A DNA stretch of 64,000 nt from Bradyrhizobium arachidis (GCF_024758505.1 NZ_CP077970.1:1984001-2048000), one strand, 5' to 3'. Counted from the stretch's first letter, positions 39,084 to 48,486 are shown. Translations and numbers: made by a program. The notes: generated from the sequence alone by a model not told the origin.

Positions 39084-39423
39084 GGGGTGGCTCCTCAAAT
39101 ATGCTTGGCTGACGAAAGAGGCATTTGGGCTCGAAATACGGGTCCCGGCAGCGCTTATACTGAGCATCGAAATCCCAGTTGTTTCCAAGTCTGCAATACG
39201 CATGCCACACCTTTGTGACAGGCCCGTCAGCGGCGCACGCTGGCGGGCCTTACAAAAACGACGATCCAACCGGCCGGTAAGGCGAAGCTCTCAGCGCAGG
39301 GCCTGTCCTGCGCTCATACCTAAAACGCGACGCAGCTTGGACGCCCGTCACCACCACAGGCGGTGACCGGGCGGCCTCTTGAGTGCGATCTCGACCAGCA
39401 GGACGGATGGTCAGGTCGGGGTA
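39084..39423. other. Intergenic stretch with a strong hairpin
   Basis: No gene seen. It contains the long inverted repeat at 39220-39250 and presumably the promoter for the minus-strand gene ending at 38847. Confidence 0.4.
39220..39250. repeat. Long inverted repeat (hairpin)
   Basis: AGGCCCGTCAGCG (39220-39232) pairs with CGCTGGCGGGCCT (39238-39250) at 12 of 13 positions (one G-T wobble) around a five-base loop. It is not followed by a T run on either strand, so it may be a dispersed palindromic repeat rather than a terminator. Confidence 0.55.
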
Positions 39424-39678
39424 TCACTCGGTGAGGTGCTTCAGGAAAGCTTCGCAGGCCTTCTCCGCCTCAGCGAACGTGTTAAACGGCGAACCGCCCA
39501 CCCGTACAGCCGGCCTGTTCAAATTGATGAGGCGCCAGGATGCAACAAAGCCCGGCTGTCCGTGGAGACCGGGTCCGCTGCGGCTCTCGTTGCTTATCAC
39601 GAAGGAAAAGCCGCTGTCGCTCGCGCTCCAAATTTCCAGATTGGCTGGAGTATCGACGCGGCTGAAGCGCAGGGCCAT
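39424..39678 (-). CDS. Small hypothetical protein
   Basis: An 84-residue soluble protein starting MALRFSRVDTPANLEIW and ending EKACEAFLKHLTE, with a beta-then-helix look. I take the ATG at 39678; one five codons upstream is possible. It is co-directional with the small genes at 38847 and 39725. Unknown function. Confidence 0.55.
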   Translation of the reverse strand: MALRFSRVDTPANLEIWSASDSGFSFVISNESRSGPGLHGQPGFVASWRLINLNRPAVRVGGSPFNTFAEAEKACEAFLKHLTE

Positions 39679-39724
39679 TTCACCCTCTACCAAACTCGGT
39701 CCTGTGCGGTCATCAGAGGGACGC

Positions 39725-39922
39725 TCAACCTGCTTTTATGCGATTGGCCGCTTCAGCCTCCCGCGCGAGCCGTTCTGCCATTAGGCGCTCTCGGTTATCG
39801 TGGAGGGCCTTTTGCGCTTTGGCGTGGTCGGTCATAGCTTCCCTCGCCTTGGCCGCCTTGAATGCCTTATGGGCCTCGCGTTCCGCCGCTGTCCTACCCC
39901 GCCGTTCTCGGTCGCTGATCAT
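39725..39922 (-). CDS. Small basic helical hypothetical protein
   Basis: A 65-residue, highly charged Ala/Arg/Lys/Glu-rich helix (TAAEREAHKAFKAAKAREAM). The ribosome-binding site GGGAGGT lies just upstream of ATG 39922; the open frame continues to 40153 but without coding character. Small charged proteins of this type are common in rhizobia. The function is unknown. Confidence 0.55.
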   Translation of the reverse strand: MISDRERRGRTAAEREAHKAFKAAKAREAMTDHAKAQKALHDNRERLMAERLAREAEAANRIKAG

Positions 39923-40237
39923 GGTGACCTCCCGCACTTGGGGCTCAATACTCAACGCGCGGAGAGGGGCTTTCGATCCTTGAGATTCGAGGCGATTCAA
40001 GCGGGTGTCGCCTTCACTGGCAGGGCAGAACCTGTTTGGCCTGGGCGTCGCGATTGGCGGCGGTCGCTTAAGCGGCCGCAGGCCGCCACATTGAAGCGGT
40101 GACCTGCGGCCTGCGCTGCTACCGTTCCGCACGATCGGTGCAGCGATCTCCATTCCTCATCGTTTTGCCTTCGCCCCGGAGCTCGACGACCCGACCGATG
40201 TTCCAGCAAAACCGCGGGCGAGCGCAAGGGAAAGTCG

Positions 40238-40522
40238 CTATTGTTTGGCGGGCTCTTCGGCAGGTGCTGCTGGCGCTGTGGGTTCGGCGTCGGGTGTGCT
40301 GCCTCTGAGCTCTGACGGTGTGGCGCAATCACCGGCCCAAATCTTGGTCCCCTTCACCGTTCCTACGAACTTACAGCCCGTCGGGACCGCCGGCTGTTTG
40401 TGCGGCTTGCTGGCAGCCTTGGGCACTGCGGTCGCCTTAGGCGCCGCTGCTGTTTGAGCGAAGGCAGATGCCGAAAAGCCAAGGATGGTGGCGGCGAGAA
40501 TCAGCGGCGTCCTCATCGTCAT
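40238..40522 (-). CDS. Small secreted hypothetical protein
   Basis: A 94-residue protein with a clear signal peptide (MTMRTPLILAATILGFSASA, cleavage near AFA-QT), a Pro/Ala/Lys linker, a short folded part (TGCKFVGTVKGTKIWAGDC with two Cys that could form a disulphide) and a Pro/Ala tail. It is probably periplasmic. AAAAGGAAA precedes ATG 40522. The open frame runs on upstream into a terminase fragment, which is not part of this gene. Confidence 0.68.
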   Translation of the reverse strand: MTMRTPLILAATILGFSASAFAQTAAAPKATAVPKAASKPHKQPAVPTGCKFVGTVKGTKIWAGDCATPSELRGSTPDAEPTAPAAPAEEPAKQ

Positions 40523-40579
40523 TTTCCTTTTGTCTTCAGCCCGCGGACGAGTAAGCCAGCTACGCCGAGAAGGATCAAG

Positions 40580-40789
40580 ACGCCGCCACTTGCGGGTGTC
40601 GACTCGAAGCCTCGAGCGGCCCACGAATTCTGCATCCATGCGGGCATTGCCACCGCCGTCGAGCTTGACGTCGCCCGAGCTGTCGTCGGCGATCTCGACG
40701 AGCTCGTCGGCCATCGAGTGATAGCCGAGTTCTCGCGCCCGAGCGTATTGTGCGAAAAAGCCCTCGCGGGGTCCTTTGAACTTGATCAC
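40580..40789 (-). pseudogene. Phage terminase small subunit fragment
   Basis: GFFAQYARARELGYHSMADE, then LVEIADDSSGD, and FVGRSRLRVDTRKW match the central part of small terminase subunits of tailed phages (usual wording QYARARE---D--ADEI-EIADD and R-RLR-D-RKW). The N-terminal DNA-binding part and the C-terminus are absent. It marks a former prophage. Confidence 0.65.
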
Positions 40790-41254
40790 CTAACTTTGCA
40801 GCTTGAGTTACACGAACAACATCTGGATATCGTCGAGAGGCCATTCAAGGACGAGCGAGTGGATTATGAAATCGAGGGCTTAAAGCTTGTCGCAAAAATG
40901 GGCGAACGCATGCACAGGCTGGCTGAAGAACAATATGTTCATGACAAAGGTTTGCAGCAAGTTGGGAATCTCCCCGACCACGACCAGAGGGTGACCGATG
41001 AGGGAATCAGAACGGCCGATCTGTATCAAAGATTGCAACTGGTCACTGTGGAAGCATACCGTGCCGAGCAAAAGAAGCAGGACGGGCTTGATAAAATATC
41101 GTTAGGAAGGTCAAAGCTTAAGCGGCAGAAAGAAATTCTAGAACAGATGAAACAGTATTTAGTCGTCACTGCCCCGCGAGATGGAAACTTTATCCCACAG
41201 ATAGCAGCCGGTCTTGCGTCGAAGAAGGGTGAGGTTTTAGCGGAGTCTACCTGA
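40790..41254 (+). pseudogene. HlyD-type membrane fusion protein fragment
   Basis: About 150 codons with a long helical hairpin (MGERMHRLAEEQYVHDKG ... YRAEQKKQDGLDKI) followed by the second half of a lipoyl-like domain (VVTAPRDGNFIPQIAAG then KKGEVLAE), the layout of HlyD/EmrA periplasmic adaptors. The N-terminal membrane anchor and first lipoyl half are missing; upstream the frame only continues as antisense of the terminase fragment. It stops with a TGATG overlap onto the next gene. Confidence 0.5.
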
Positions 41255-41619
41255 TGGCCGACAATCCACGAGATCCGCCACAACAACAACCGCAACAAAG
41301 TCCGCCAACAGTACCTGCGTACTCGAGTGACTGGCAGCGGAGAGTGAACGGTAAGCAGCTGCCTGCATACTTAGGGCAACTCAGCGGCATAGTCGTTACA
41401 ATCGGGCTTAACGCAATGCTTCCTAAGGAGGCTAGTGGGATCCAAAAGGTGATGGGCCATATTCTGTCCAAAGTTGCTGGAGATCAATCCAAGGGTATCG
41501 CTGAGTCGGCAGCTCAATCAGTGCTCGACGGCATCGATGCCTTCGAATATGACGTTGAGACCATGTTCCAACAAATGAATGATCCAAAGTTTTGGTTTGC
41601 CGACATCAGCCAAGACTGA
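41254..41619 (+). CDS. Hypothetical protein following the HlyD fragment
   Basis: A 121-residue protein with a Gln/Pro-rich N-terminus (about residues 5-25) and a mixed helical remainder (LPAYLGQLSGIVVTIGLNAM; MFQQMNDPKFWFADI). Its ATG overlaps the upstream stop (TGATG), so it was co-translated with the adaptor. Base composition is lower in GC than typical neighbours. No family recognised. Confidence 0.5.
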   Translation: MADNPRDPPQQQPQQSPPTVPAYSSDWQRRVNGKQLPAYLGQLSGIVVTIGLNAMLPKEASGIQKVMGHILSKVAGDQSKGIAESAAQSVLDGIDAFEYDVETMFQQMNDPKFWFADISQD

Positions 41620-41713
41620 GGGACGAGATAACCGTGTTTGGACCTCGGCCGTCTTATCGAAGACACGCGTTGACATAGCTGCTTGACCGTCAAAGCTGAC
41701 AACTACACCGCCA

Positions 41714-41790
41714 TTAGAATGCCTCCCTCACCGCGTATTCCGACAGCTCGACGCTAGCTTTCGTGCCGTCGACCTGAGGGAGTGAACGCA
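41714..41790 (-). pseudogene. C-terminal fragment, copy of the small gene at 44661
   Basis: The minus strand reads VDGTKASVELSEYAVRE and then a stop, nearly the same as IDGAKASVELSEYAVRE at 44661-44720. The upstream part of this copy is lost at the junction with the truncated transposase gene. Confidence 0.6.
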
Positions 41791-41831
41791 GCTTAAGGCG
41801 TCGTTCGTGAAGAACGTTTCTGAGCACCGTT

Positions 41832-43163
41832 TTACGCGAGGCGTTGCGATAGACGGCGACAGCGTATCCAGAGCAGGACGCGTAAAAGTTCCGTGAACCA
41901 GTGGCGGAGCAGGCTGAAGTTGTAACCGGCGGCGGCGAGCACGGCGTTGATGCGGTCGCCATCGCGGCCCTTGAGTTGGTTGCGGCGCATTCGGTGGTCG
42001 TCCTTGAGATGGCCGATCACAGGCTCGACGGCGGCGCGGCGCCGCATCTCGCGGCGGATGGCCTTGGTGACGCGGCGAACCTGGCCGCTGATCCAGACCT
42101 TGAACCGGTCTGGATAGTTGTGGCCGCGATAGCCCTTATCGCCGTGGATGCGGCGCGCTGCGACCCCTGTGAGCTTTTCGAGATCGGCGATGACGGGACC
42201 GAGCGTGTGGCCGTCATAGGGATTGCCGTGCAGGGCCTTGGCATGCAGCACGAACTGCCCGCCTTTGGGCGCTGTGGCAGGCGTGGCAATCGAGACTTTG
42301 CAGCCAAACTCGTAAGGTGCCCGGGCCTTGCCTTTGCCGATGCACTCCACCTCGGGGGCGTGCAACGAGTAGACCTTGGGACCGCGCTGACGCTGCTCTT
42401 GATGGCGAGCCCGGTGGGCGAGATCGAGCAGCGGACCAAAGCGATCCTCAAGCGTAGGGTCGCCCTCGATCTTGCGTCTGATGTCACGGATGATGCGGCC
42501 AAGCCGGGTGCGCAGGAATTTGAGTTCTCGCCGGGCGCGCTTGAACTGGTGGGCATGCGTGTAGCGTCCCACCATGACGGCGGCGCGCTTGGCCACGCGC
42601 AGATAGCTCTGGCGCAGTTCGATGCCTTCGCGTTTGGCCAAATCGACCAGCTTCTCGATCGCCCGGTGGATGAGCCGCGCATCGCTCGGGTGCGCGATCG
42701 CCTTGTCCTGGACGGTGGTGTCCACAATGACCCGCTCGAGATCTTTGGTCTCGATCGCCCCAGTTCGATGCGCCACCGAGAGGCTTTCTTGCAACAGCGC
42801 GGCGATCTGCTCCTCACCCAGCCGCTGGCGCCAGCGGGTCAGCGACGAGCGATCGAACGGCAACTCGTGCCGGAACGCCACCTCGCCGCAGAAATACTGA
42901 AAATACGGGTTCTCGACCCACCTGTCGCACAGTGCCTCGTCAGACAGATTGTGCATGTGCTTGAGGATGAACAGTCCGGCTGCCAATCGTGTCGGCAACG
43001 GTGGCTGCCCCGGCCCCAAGCGACAGACCGAACTGAAGCGTCCCACCAGGAAGTCCCAATCGACCTCCGCCGACAGACGCACCAGCGGATGGCGAAGGTT
43101 GATGATCTTGTCCAGAGATGGACGAAACAGATCGTCCTGACGATCGTCGCGCGGATGGCTCAT
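41832..43163 (-). mobile_element. IS5-family transposase gene, probably truncated at its 3' end
   Basis: A 443-codon transposase starting MSHPRDDRQDDLFRPSLD at ATG 43163. DDE-family landmarks are DRSSLTRWRQRLG, VIVDTTVQDKAIAHPSD (first Asp), IHGDKGYRGHNYPDR (second Asp) and AVEPVIGHLKDDHRM (Glu). The usual C-terminal end is replaced after NFSLLRHWFTELLR by unrelated codons, and I could not find a left partner for the candidate terminal sequence near 43245-43275. This suggests a truncated, immobile copy. A long plus-strand frame antisense to it is a shadow. Confidence 0.85.
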
Positions 43164-43479
43164 GGGGTCTCCCCAGCAGCGAATCTCGCCGTCAAAGGAA
43201 TCACGAAGCCGCCAAATCCGGAATCCAAAACCGCAAGAAAACCAAGACCTACCCACGGCTTTCTTGCAAAATCGAATACTTGCTCACGCCAAATCACAGC
43301 GACAGATCAATCGCTTCCGAATTCTTCACGGGCGACTAAGGCGAGTGAAAGAGTCCGCGGCAGCGGGCTGGCCTCACCAGAGATCTGAGCTGGGCCAGAC
43401 TCAGACATGGCACCGGCGAAAATGCCTGGGGTCGGCGGTTGGCGCAGCCGCCATGCAGAGATAGAACACGAGTGAGCGC

Positions 43480-44505
43480 TTAGAGGACGGCCGGTTTGAC
43501 AAGATAGATGATAACAAAGGTCGCGAGCGCTCCGCTGGCGCCGATAACGATTTGAGTTCCCAAAGTCGCCTTTACATTGAGCAGGCCAGTCATCACGGTC
43601 GAGCAGCCGGCGACGGCAATTGCTAAGACGGCCGTAAACACGCGAAGCTGAAACGGAGTTGGGTCGGGAAAATAAAGGGCAATCGTGAGCAGGGCAGTAA
43701 CGAAGGTGATACCGAAGGCGAAGGCCAGTATCGTATAGAGCTTCTCGTGCTGAATTTGCGGGCGGTTCGACATCTCTGTGATCCTCGTCAAGGTGCCGTC
43801 AGCGAAGGTGCCCGGCCGGCGTCGGTTCTCGAACTCCTCGATCGGAACAAACTGCAGGTCAGCTTTTTCGCTGATATCGCGAAGTGCGCGCTCCGCTTCA
43901 CCGGTTTCCGTGTCGTACGCGCGGATCACTTCGACAACCTTTTGGGGATTCTCTTGATGCCACCGAAGAAAGTCCGCGCTAGCGATCCTCTGCTCAGGAA
44001 GGAGGGAGCGTCCGGGGGCATCATGACGCAAGATGCGGTCAATAACGCGGCTTGCCTGGTCGATGATACCTAACTCATTTCGGTAGGCATCACCGACGAG
44101 CCTATAAAGATCATCGTACGCCTGGCTATCCTTCTTCCGGAGCCAGTCAAAGTCGATTGGAAAACGCCTATAGAGATGTATGAGCGGCTTGCAGAGGTTC
44201 GTTTTAACGGCATCATCCCGGGCATCGAGGCCGCGCTGGTAGACCAGCAGCTCATCAAAGAACGCCTTGTAAGCTGCCGGTGTTGATCCCTCTTCGAAAC
44301 CGGGATAGCTCATCAGCAGGGCGATGAAATCCTTATTCCAGCCTCGAACCTTCTCGTCCAACTCGGCTAGCCAGGTAGTGGCTAATTTCCGACGCTGGTC
44401 CTCAGGGTTGGGCGGCAAAACTTCGACAACCCGCCGCGAGATTTCAACGAGCGGCCCCTCTGGACCACTGAGGTGAACTTGTGGCGCGTGATAATTAATG
44501 CTCAT
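43480..44505 (-). CDS. Hypothetical protein with C-terminal membrane segments
   Basis: A 341-residue protein: a soluble, mostly helical N-terminal domain of about 245 residues with many Asp/Arg/Leu (LCKPLIHLYRRFPIDFDWLR) and three predicted C-terminal membrane helices (ILAFAFGITFVTALLTIALY, VFTAVLAIAVAGCSTVMTG, GASGALATFVIIYLVKPAVL). I take ATG 44505 (MSINYHAPQVHL) over the longer frame to 44544. No family recognised. A soluble sensor plus C-terminal membrane helices is also the layout of some membrane-acting defence effectors, but no partner gene is adjacent. Confidence 0.6.
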   Translation of the reverse strand: MSINYHAPQVHLSGPEGPLVEISRRVVEVLPPNPEDQRRKLATTWLAELDEKVRGWNKDFIALLMSYPGFEEGSTPAAYKAFFDELLVYQRGLDARDDAVKTNLCKPLIHLYRRFPIDFDWLRKKDSQAYDDLYRLVGDAYRNELGIIDQASRVIDRILRHDAPGRSLLPEQRIASADFLRWHQENPQKVVEVIRAYDTETGEAERALRDISEKADLQFVPIEEFENRRRPGTFADGTLTRITEMSNRPQIQHEKLYTILAFAFGITFVTALLTIALYFPDPTPFQLRVFTAVLAIAVAGCSTVMTGLLNVKATLGTQIVIGASGALATFVIIYLVKPAVL

Positions 44506-44660
44506 ACCTACACCCTCTCGGGTAAGGACGCTGCCCACTTCCACAACACATTAGCGCAAGCGCGCGAAGAGCAACACGACTTTCTTTGCTCGCGGTCAGA
44601 ATCGGTGGCGGCAAAGAGGCGTCCACAATGGCCCGGCCGCGCCAGCATCGGTAACGTAGC

Positions 44661-44819
44661 TCATAGCTCCCTCACGGCGTACTCCGACAACTCGACGCTC
44701 GCTTTCGCGCCGTCGATCTTCACGGTAACCAGGCGGCCGCCCTCGGCCTTCCTGGCCTTCACCTTCGTCACCACCCCGATCGAGCCGACGAATTGCTGCC
44801 ACCAGTGCTGCGTGATCAT
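44661..44819 (-). CDS. Small conserved hypothetical protein
   Basis: A 52-residue protein from ATG 44819: MITQHWWQQFVGSIGVVTKV then KIDGAKASVELSEYAVREL. It is basic, probably a beta-rich small domain. It follows the gene at 44893-45276 on the same strand. A second, truncated copy lies at 41714-41790. Its frame differs from the longer shadow frame at 44596-44802. Confidence 0.5.
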   Translation of the reverse strand: MITQHWWQQFVGSIGVVTKVKARKAEGGRLVTVKIDGAKASVELSEYAVREL

Positions 44820-44892
44820 CACCCGATCAAGTGCGACGCGACCCGCGCCAAAGCGCTAGCCCCCCGATCTGGACCGTGTTGTGGGTACGTCG

Positions 44893-45276
44893 CTAGACAA
44901 AGGTTGCCGAACTGGACGCGCTGGCGGCGATGTCGGCTGTGGCGAGGCAGGAAATCATCAGCTTGCGCCAGCGGCGAGAACGTCTACGCTCTGCGGACGA
45001 TCGTCTCCCATGGTACGCTCGCAACTTCGCCGGCGAATGCGGCTTGGAAACCTGTTCGTCCCCGTGGACCCGATACTTCCGGTCGAAGAACGCCCGGACG
45101 GCCGGCACATACCGGCCGCCCATCAGGCCGTGGATCGTTGGGAAGCCGCGGCGTTCCAAAAGTGGCGCGACCTGCTTCCAGTGCCTCGCCTGGCCGGGGC
45201 CCATAAGTGCGGTCGCGATATCTTCTTCGCTCGCAAACAGCGGAAGCTCATGGAGCGGGCGAAAGCACTTTGTCAT
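44893..45276 (-). CDS. Small hypothetical protein, winged-helix-like
   Basis: About 127 codons from ATG 45276. The conserved part is LPLFASEEDIATALMGPGQA, then APLLERRGFPTIHGLMGGRYV and AVRAFFDRKY, a pattern I associate with small rhizobial prophage-region proteins. The last 40 codons (RRSSAERRRSRRW...) look out of frame, so the 3' end may be shifted. Its start lies four bases after the stop of the upstream membrane gene. Confidence 0.5.
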   Translation of the reverse strand: MTKCFRPLHELPLFASEEDIATALMGPGQARHWKQVAPLLERRGFPTIHGLMGGRYVPAVRAFFDRKYRVHGDEQVSKPHSPAKLRAYHGRRSSAERRRSRRWRKLMISCLATADIAASASSSATFV

Positions 45277-45280
45277 CCGA

Positions 45281-45578
45281 TCAGCGCGAAATGCGGATGT
45301 CGCCGGCGTCCGGCGACATCGGGCGTTCGCCATCGAAGTCGAGATGCGATAGCAGGGCGCCGATCCCGAATAACAACATGCCGCCGATCCAGATTAGGCT
45401 CGTATGCTGACGTTCCCACCCCGATAGAGCCGGTCAGGCCCATCAAGGATCCGGCGTTGAACAGCAGTCCGACAGTGCCCCAAAGCCAAAACAGGACAGA
45501 AAGAAACCCGCGGCCGACGCCCTGATGGCTTCGCAGCCGAAATGTCCGTTCCCACTTCTCGCCCGAAAAAATCCCCAT
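45281..45578 (-). pseudogene. Small membrane protein gene, frameshifted
   Basis: From ATG 45578 the frame gives MGIFSGEKWERTFRLRSHQG and a hydrophobic segment (FLSVLFWLWGTVGLLFNAG). After about 55 codons the natural continuation is in another frame: LIWIGGMLLFGIGALLSHLD then FDGERPMSPDAGDIRISR and a stop at 45281. The indel lies near 45400-45430. A two-helix membrane protein of unknown function. Confidence 0.55.
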
Positions 45579-45704
45579 AGCTCCCCCTTCCATGCGAGAA
45601 ATCAACCGCAGCCGGTGGACGAAAGCAATAGCGCTTCATCGATCATCCCGAGGCGATTTTTCCGCCTCGCCTCGCCTCGCCCAACCGCACGACCAGAGCG
45701 GCCA

Positions 45705-45890
45705 TCACAATTCTCGTTCCATCGCTGGATGATCGCGGTTTTTGACCTTGATCCAGAAGCTCTGCCGGCCGCCGCGGTACGGCCGATCGCGATGTTTCGA
45801 GACCAGGCCCTCAAGCCCCATGTGGCACGCCGCGCGGAATAAATCGGGCCCGATCTCGCCCCGCTCAAAGGGCGCAACGGTAATGCCGTC
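45705..45890 (-). pseudogene. ATP-dependent DNA ligase (LigD-type) fragment
   Basis: GEIGPDLFRAACHMGLEGLV, then SKHRDRPYRGG and WIKVKNRDHPAMERE match the end of the ligase adenylation domain (EGLVSKR motif IV-V region with the WIKVKN motif). The active-site Lys region and the rest are missing. Confidence 0.75.
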
Positions 45891-45966
45891 GGGCCGGCCC
45901 TGTGGGCTGCTCCGATCGTCAGCGGCCTCAGTCACGGCCCGGGGCCGAGCTGGCCCCACTCTCGGG

Positions 45967-46185
45967 CTATTGGCCCCTTGCCGAACGCCAATCCGCGCCG
46001 TGGAGGCGGATCATCTTGCGGTGGGACCGATCGATGAAGGAGCGCTCGACGCAAAAGCCGGAAGCGAATGAGGCGACCAGGGCAAGGCCACAGGCGATGT
46101 AGCTGTTAAGATCCCACAAGATGCTGACGCTGGCGACTGCGATAAATGCGATAGCCATGACCGTGTTACGACATGCGTTGACCAT
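45967..46185 (-). CDS. Small putative membrane protein
   Basis: A 72-codon frame from ATG 46185 with two hydrophobic stretches (VMAIAFIAVASVSILW and IACGLALVASFASGF) and a basic tail (RSFIDRSHRKMIRLH). It looks like a two-helix inner-membrane protein. No family recognised and there is no strong start signal. Confidence 0.4.
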   Translation of the reverse strand: MVNACRNTVMAIAFIAVASVSILWDLNSYIACGLALVASFASGFCVERSFIDRSHRKMIRLHGADWRSARGQ

Positions 46186-46496
46186 CTTGCTCTCCCAGCC
46201 GGTCGGCGAAGTACGGTAACATTGCAACCAGGACGAACAGCGGCGTTTGACGGGCGTGAGCCGCCGTATTTCTGCTAAAAACCACTACCCGTCTGCATGC
46301 TCCACACCCAGGCCAAATTCGATCCAAGCGCAACCAGCGCACTACTCGCCTGAGCTTTACGAAATCCCAGCAGCGTGTCGGCCAGGTCCTCCAGCAACCC
46401 CTGGCGCGCCGCAAACCTGCGCGGGGAGCTTTTTTTATGCCGCAGGAACGTACCGAGCGACGCGGTTCCGGTGCAAATCGACTTCGTTGCGCAGCT

Positions 46497-47640
46497 ATGA
46501 AGTGCTTTTCGCGAGCGCCCAGGCAAAGCGTCCTGCCGTGGGGGTTTGATTTGCAAATTTCATTTGTTCGAGCGGCTTTGCTCGGGATTTTGGTCTCGAC
46601 GAGCTCGCTTTCTGTGCTGGCGCATGGGCTGTTTGGCGCCGGATCCGTGGTGACGGGCCTGTTGCTTGCCGGTCCTGTCGTGCTGCTCGTCGCTCTGGGA
46701 GAGTGGCGCGTTATCTCATTCAATCTGTGCGACGGACTCTTCGTCGCCTTTGTGGGGTCGGTTGGCGTGTCGCTTCTGGTCAACGGCCATCGAGGCGAGA
46801 AGGAGCTCGCGCTCCTGGCGATCACGCTGAGTGGCTACCTAGCTGGGCGCCTTTGCGGCGAACGCGAGATCCGGCAGGGACTGATGATCATGGGGTCCGC
46901 AGTGATGGCCGCCGGCGCGCTGTCGACACTAGCTGCCTTGGTCGAGCAGTGGTCCGCACCGCATTGCAAGCCGCTCGTATTCGGCGAATTCGACGCGGCG
47001 CCGGCGCAGTTCGCAATGTTGATGGGTCTCTGCTTGCTGGGTTGGCTGACGAGCCTGTCGCGTGCCTCTGGCGTGATTGCGCTCGACGTCCTGGCTATGG
47101 TGCCGATTGCGGTCTTCGCCGCCTCGATGGTGCGCTTTACCTTTGTGGCGCTGGCGGTGCTTGTTGCCGCAGTGCTCGGCCCGCGCGTGCTGAGCCGAAG
47201 GGTGATTGCGGCGCTGGCCGCCCTGGCGCTTTGCGCGATCGTCGGCGCGCTGGCAGACGGCACGGATTTTTGTCGACCACGCCTTCAACACTGCCGCCGG
47301 CATCTGGTCGACAGCCTGCGAGGCGGTCGACCGCGACAATTCTATTGCGATCCGAGGCCAACTCTTACGCAATGCCTTGCGCCTCTTGCCGGCGGCGGGT
47401 CCGTTCGGAATCGGCCTCAACGGCTTTGAGGCGAGGGGCTGCATCGAGGGCGCCAGCGTGCACAATGCCTTCCTGCAGGCCGCGCTCGAGTTCGGCTGGA
47501 TCGCCGGGCTCGCGCTCTTGGCGCTCTTCGTCAGCGCCTGGCGTGCGGTCCGCGCTATTGCGCCGATTGCGGCGGACTATCGCTTCGTTGCCGCCGCTCT
47601 GGCCTACGTGGCGACAATTTCGTTGATGCACGGGCGCATC
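46497..47640 (+). pseudogene. O-antigen ligase/polymerase-like membrane protein, frameshifted and truncated
   Basis: From ATG 46497 there are many hydrophobic segments in the Wzy/WaaL style. The frame breaks at a five-T run near 47268; dropping one T continues as FVDHAFNTAAGIWSTACEAV, then GPFGIGLNGFEA and ASVHNAFLQAALEFGWIAGL, the latter being the conserved H-N---E-G region of O-antigen ligases. After LMHGRISR the sequence runs into the 3' end of the IS630 transposase on the opposite strand, so the last part is lost. Confidence 0.6.
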
Positions 47641-48486
47641 AGCCGCCTGATAGAGGGCGCCGGCGGAGTGGGTCGATAAATTGTCCTGGACGACCCGGAT
47701 GATCTCGGCGTCGGGATAATGGATGTCGACGAGATCACGCATGCATTGGGCGTAATCTCTTGCCGCTCGCCGCTCGGTGAGCTTGACCTTGCGCCAGGGA
47801 CGATGCACGTCGAGGAGAACGAAGAGATTGACTGTGCCATTGCGACGATACTCATAATCGTAACGTTCGAGCCTACCGGGCTTGGCCGGAATGGGCTGGC
47901 GCGTTTCGCCGATGAGTTGCACCGGGCTTTCGTCGAAGCACACCACTGGCCGTCTGGAGTCGGACGCCTCGGCATAGAGGTCGAGCACATCCTCCATGCG
48001 GGCGACGTATTCGCCGTCGACCTGCGGAATGCACCACATGTCTTTGCGCCAGGGCTTGAGGTCATCCTCGGCCAGGCGCCGCCGAACCGTCTCGTGCGAC
48101 AGGCTCTTGTGTTCGGTGAGCTTGACCATCGCACCCGCCAGCAGCTTCAGCGTCCAGCGGGCACGGCCCTTTGGCTGACTGGCGCAGGCTGTCGCCACCA
48201 GCAAGGCTTCTTCCTTGCCCGTGAGTTTGCGTTCCGCCCCGGGACGCGGCTCTTCGCTCAGCGCCCGCTCCAGATTGCCCTCCACGAAGCGTCGTTTGGT
48301 CCGGTATACGGTCGAGCCGCTCACGCCGACGCTCCTTGCGATCTCCTCGTCGCTGGTCCCGGCATCGGCGGCCAGCAAAATCTGCGCTCGCTTGAGCTTG
48401 CGGGACGCATGCTTGCCGCCGCTGAGCAGCGCCCTGAGTTCGGTGCGCTCGATTTGGCTGAGGTCGACCCGATAGCGTACATTCAT
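47641..48486 (-). mobile_element. IS630-family transposase, 3'-truncated
   Basis: From ATG 48486 (MNVRYRVDLSQIERTEL) the protein has the N-terminal helix-turn-helix (DEEIARSVGVSGSTVYRTKR) and DDE-family motifs VVCFDESPVQLIGE and IIRVVQDNLSTHSAGALY. The conserved end (the WLN--E region) is missing because the gene joins the O-antigen ligase-like remnant at about 47640. One end of the element and its target duplication are therefore lost. Frames beyond this point on the minus strand are antisense of the other gene. Confidence 0.82.

Noticed and set aside
40400..40789. Plus-strand frame extending the HlyD-like fragment upstream
   Set aside because: This part is antisense of the secreted protein gene and terminase fragment; only codons after about 40790 show adaptor-like pattern.
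41901..43388. 495-codon plus-strand frame opposite the IS5-family transposase
   Set aside because: Antisense shadow; the minus strand has all DDE motifs.
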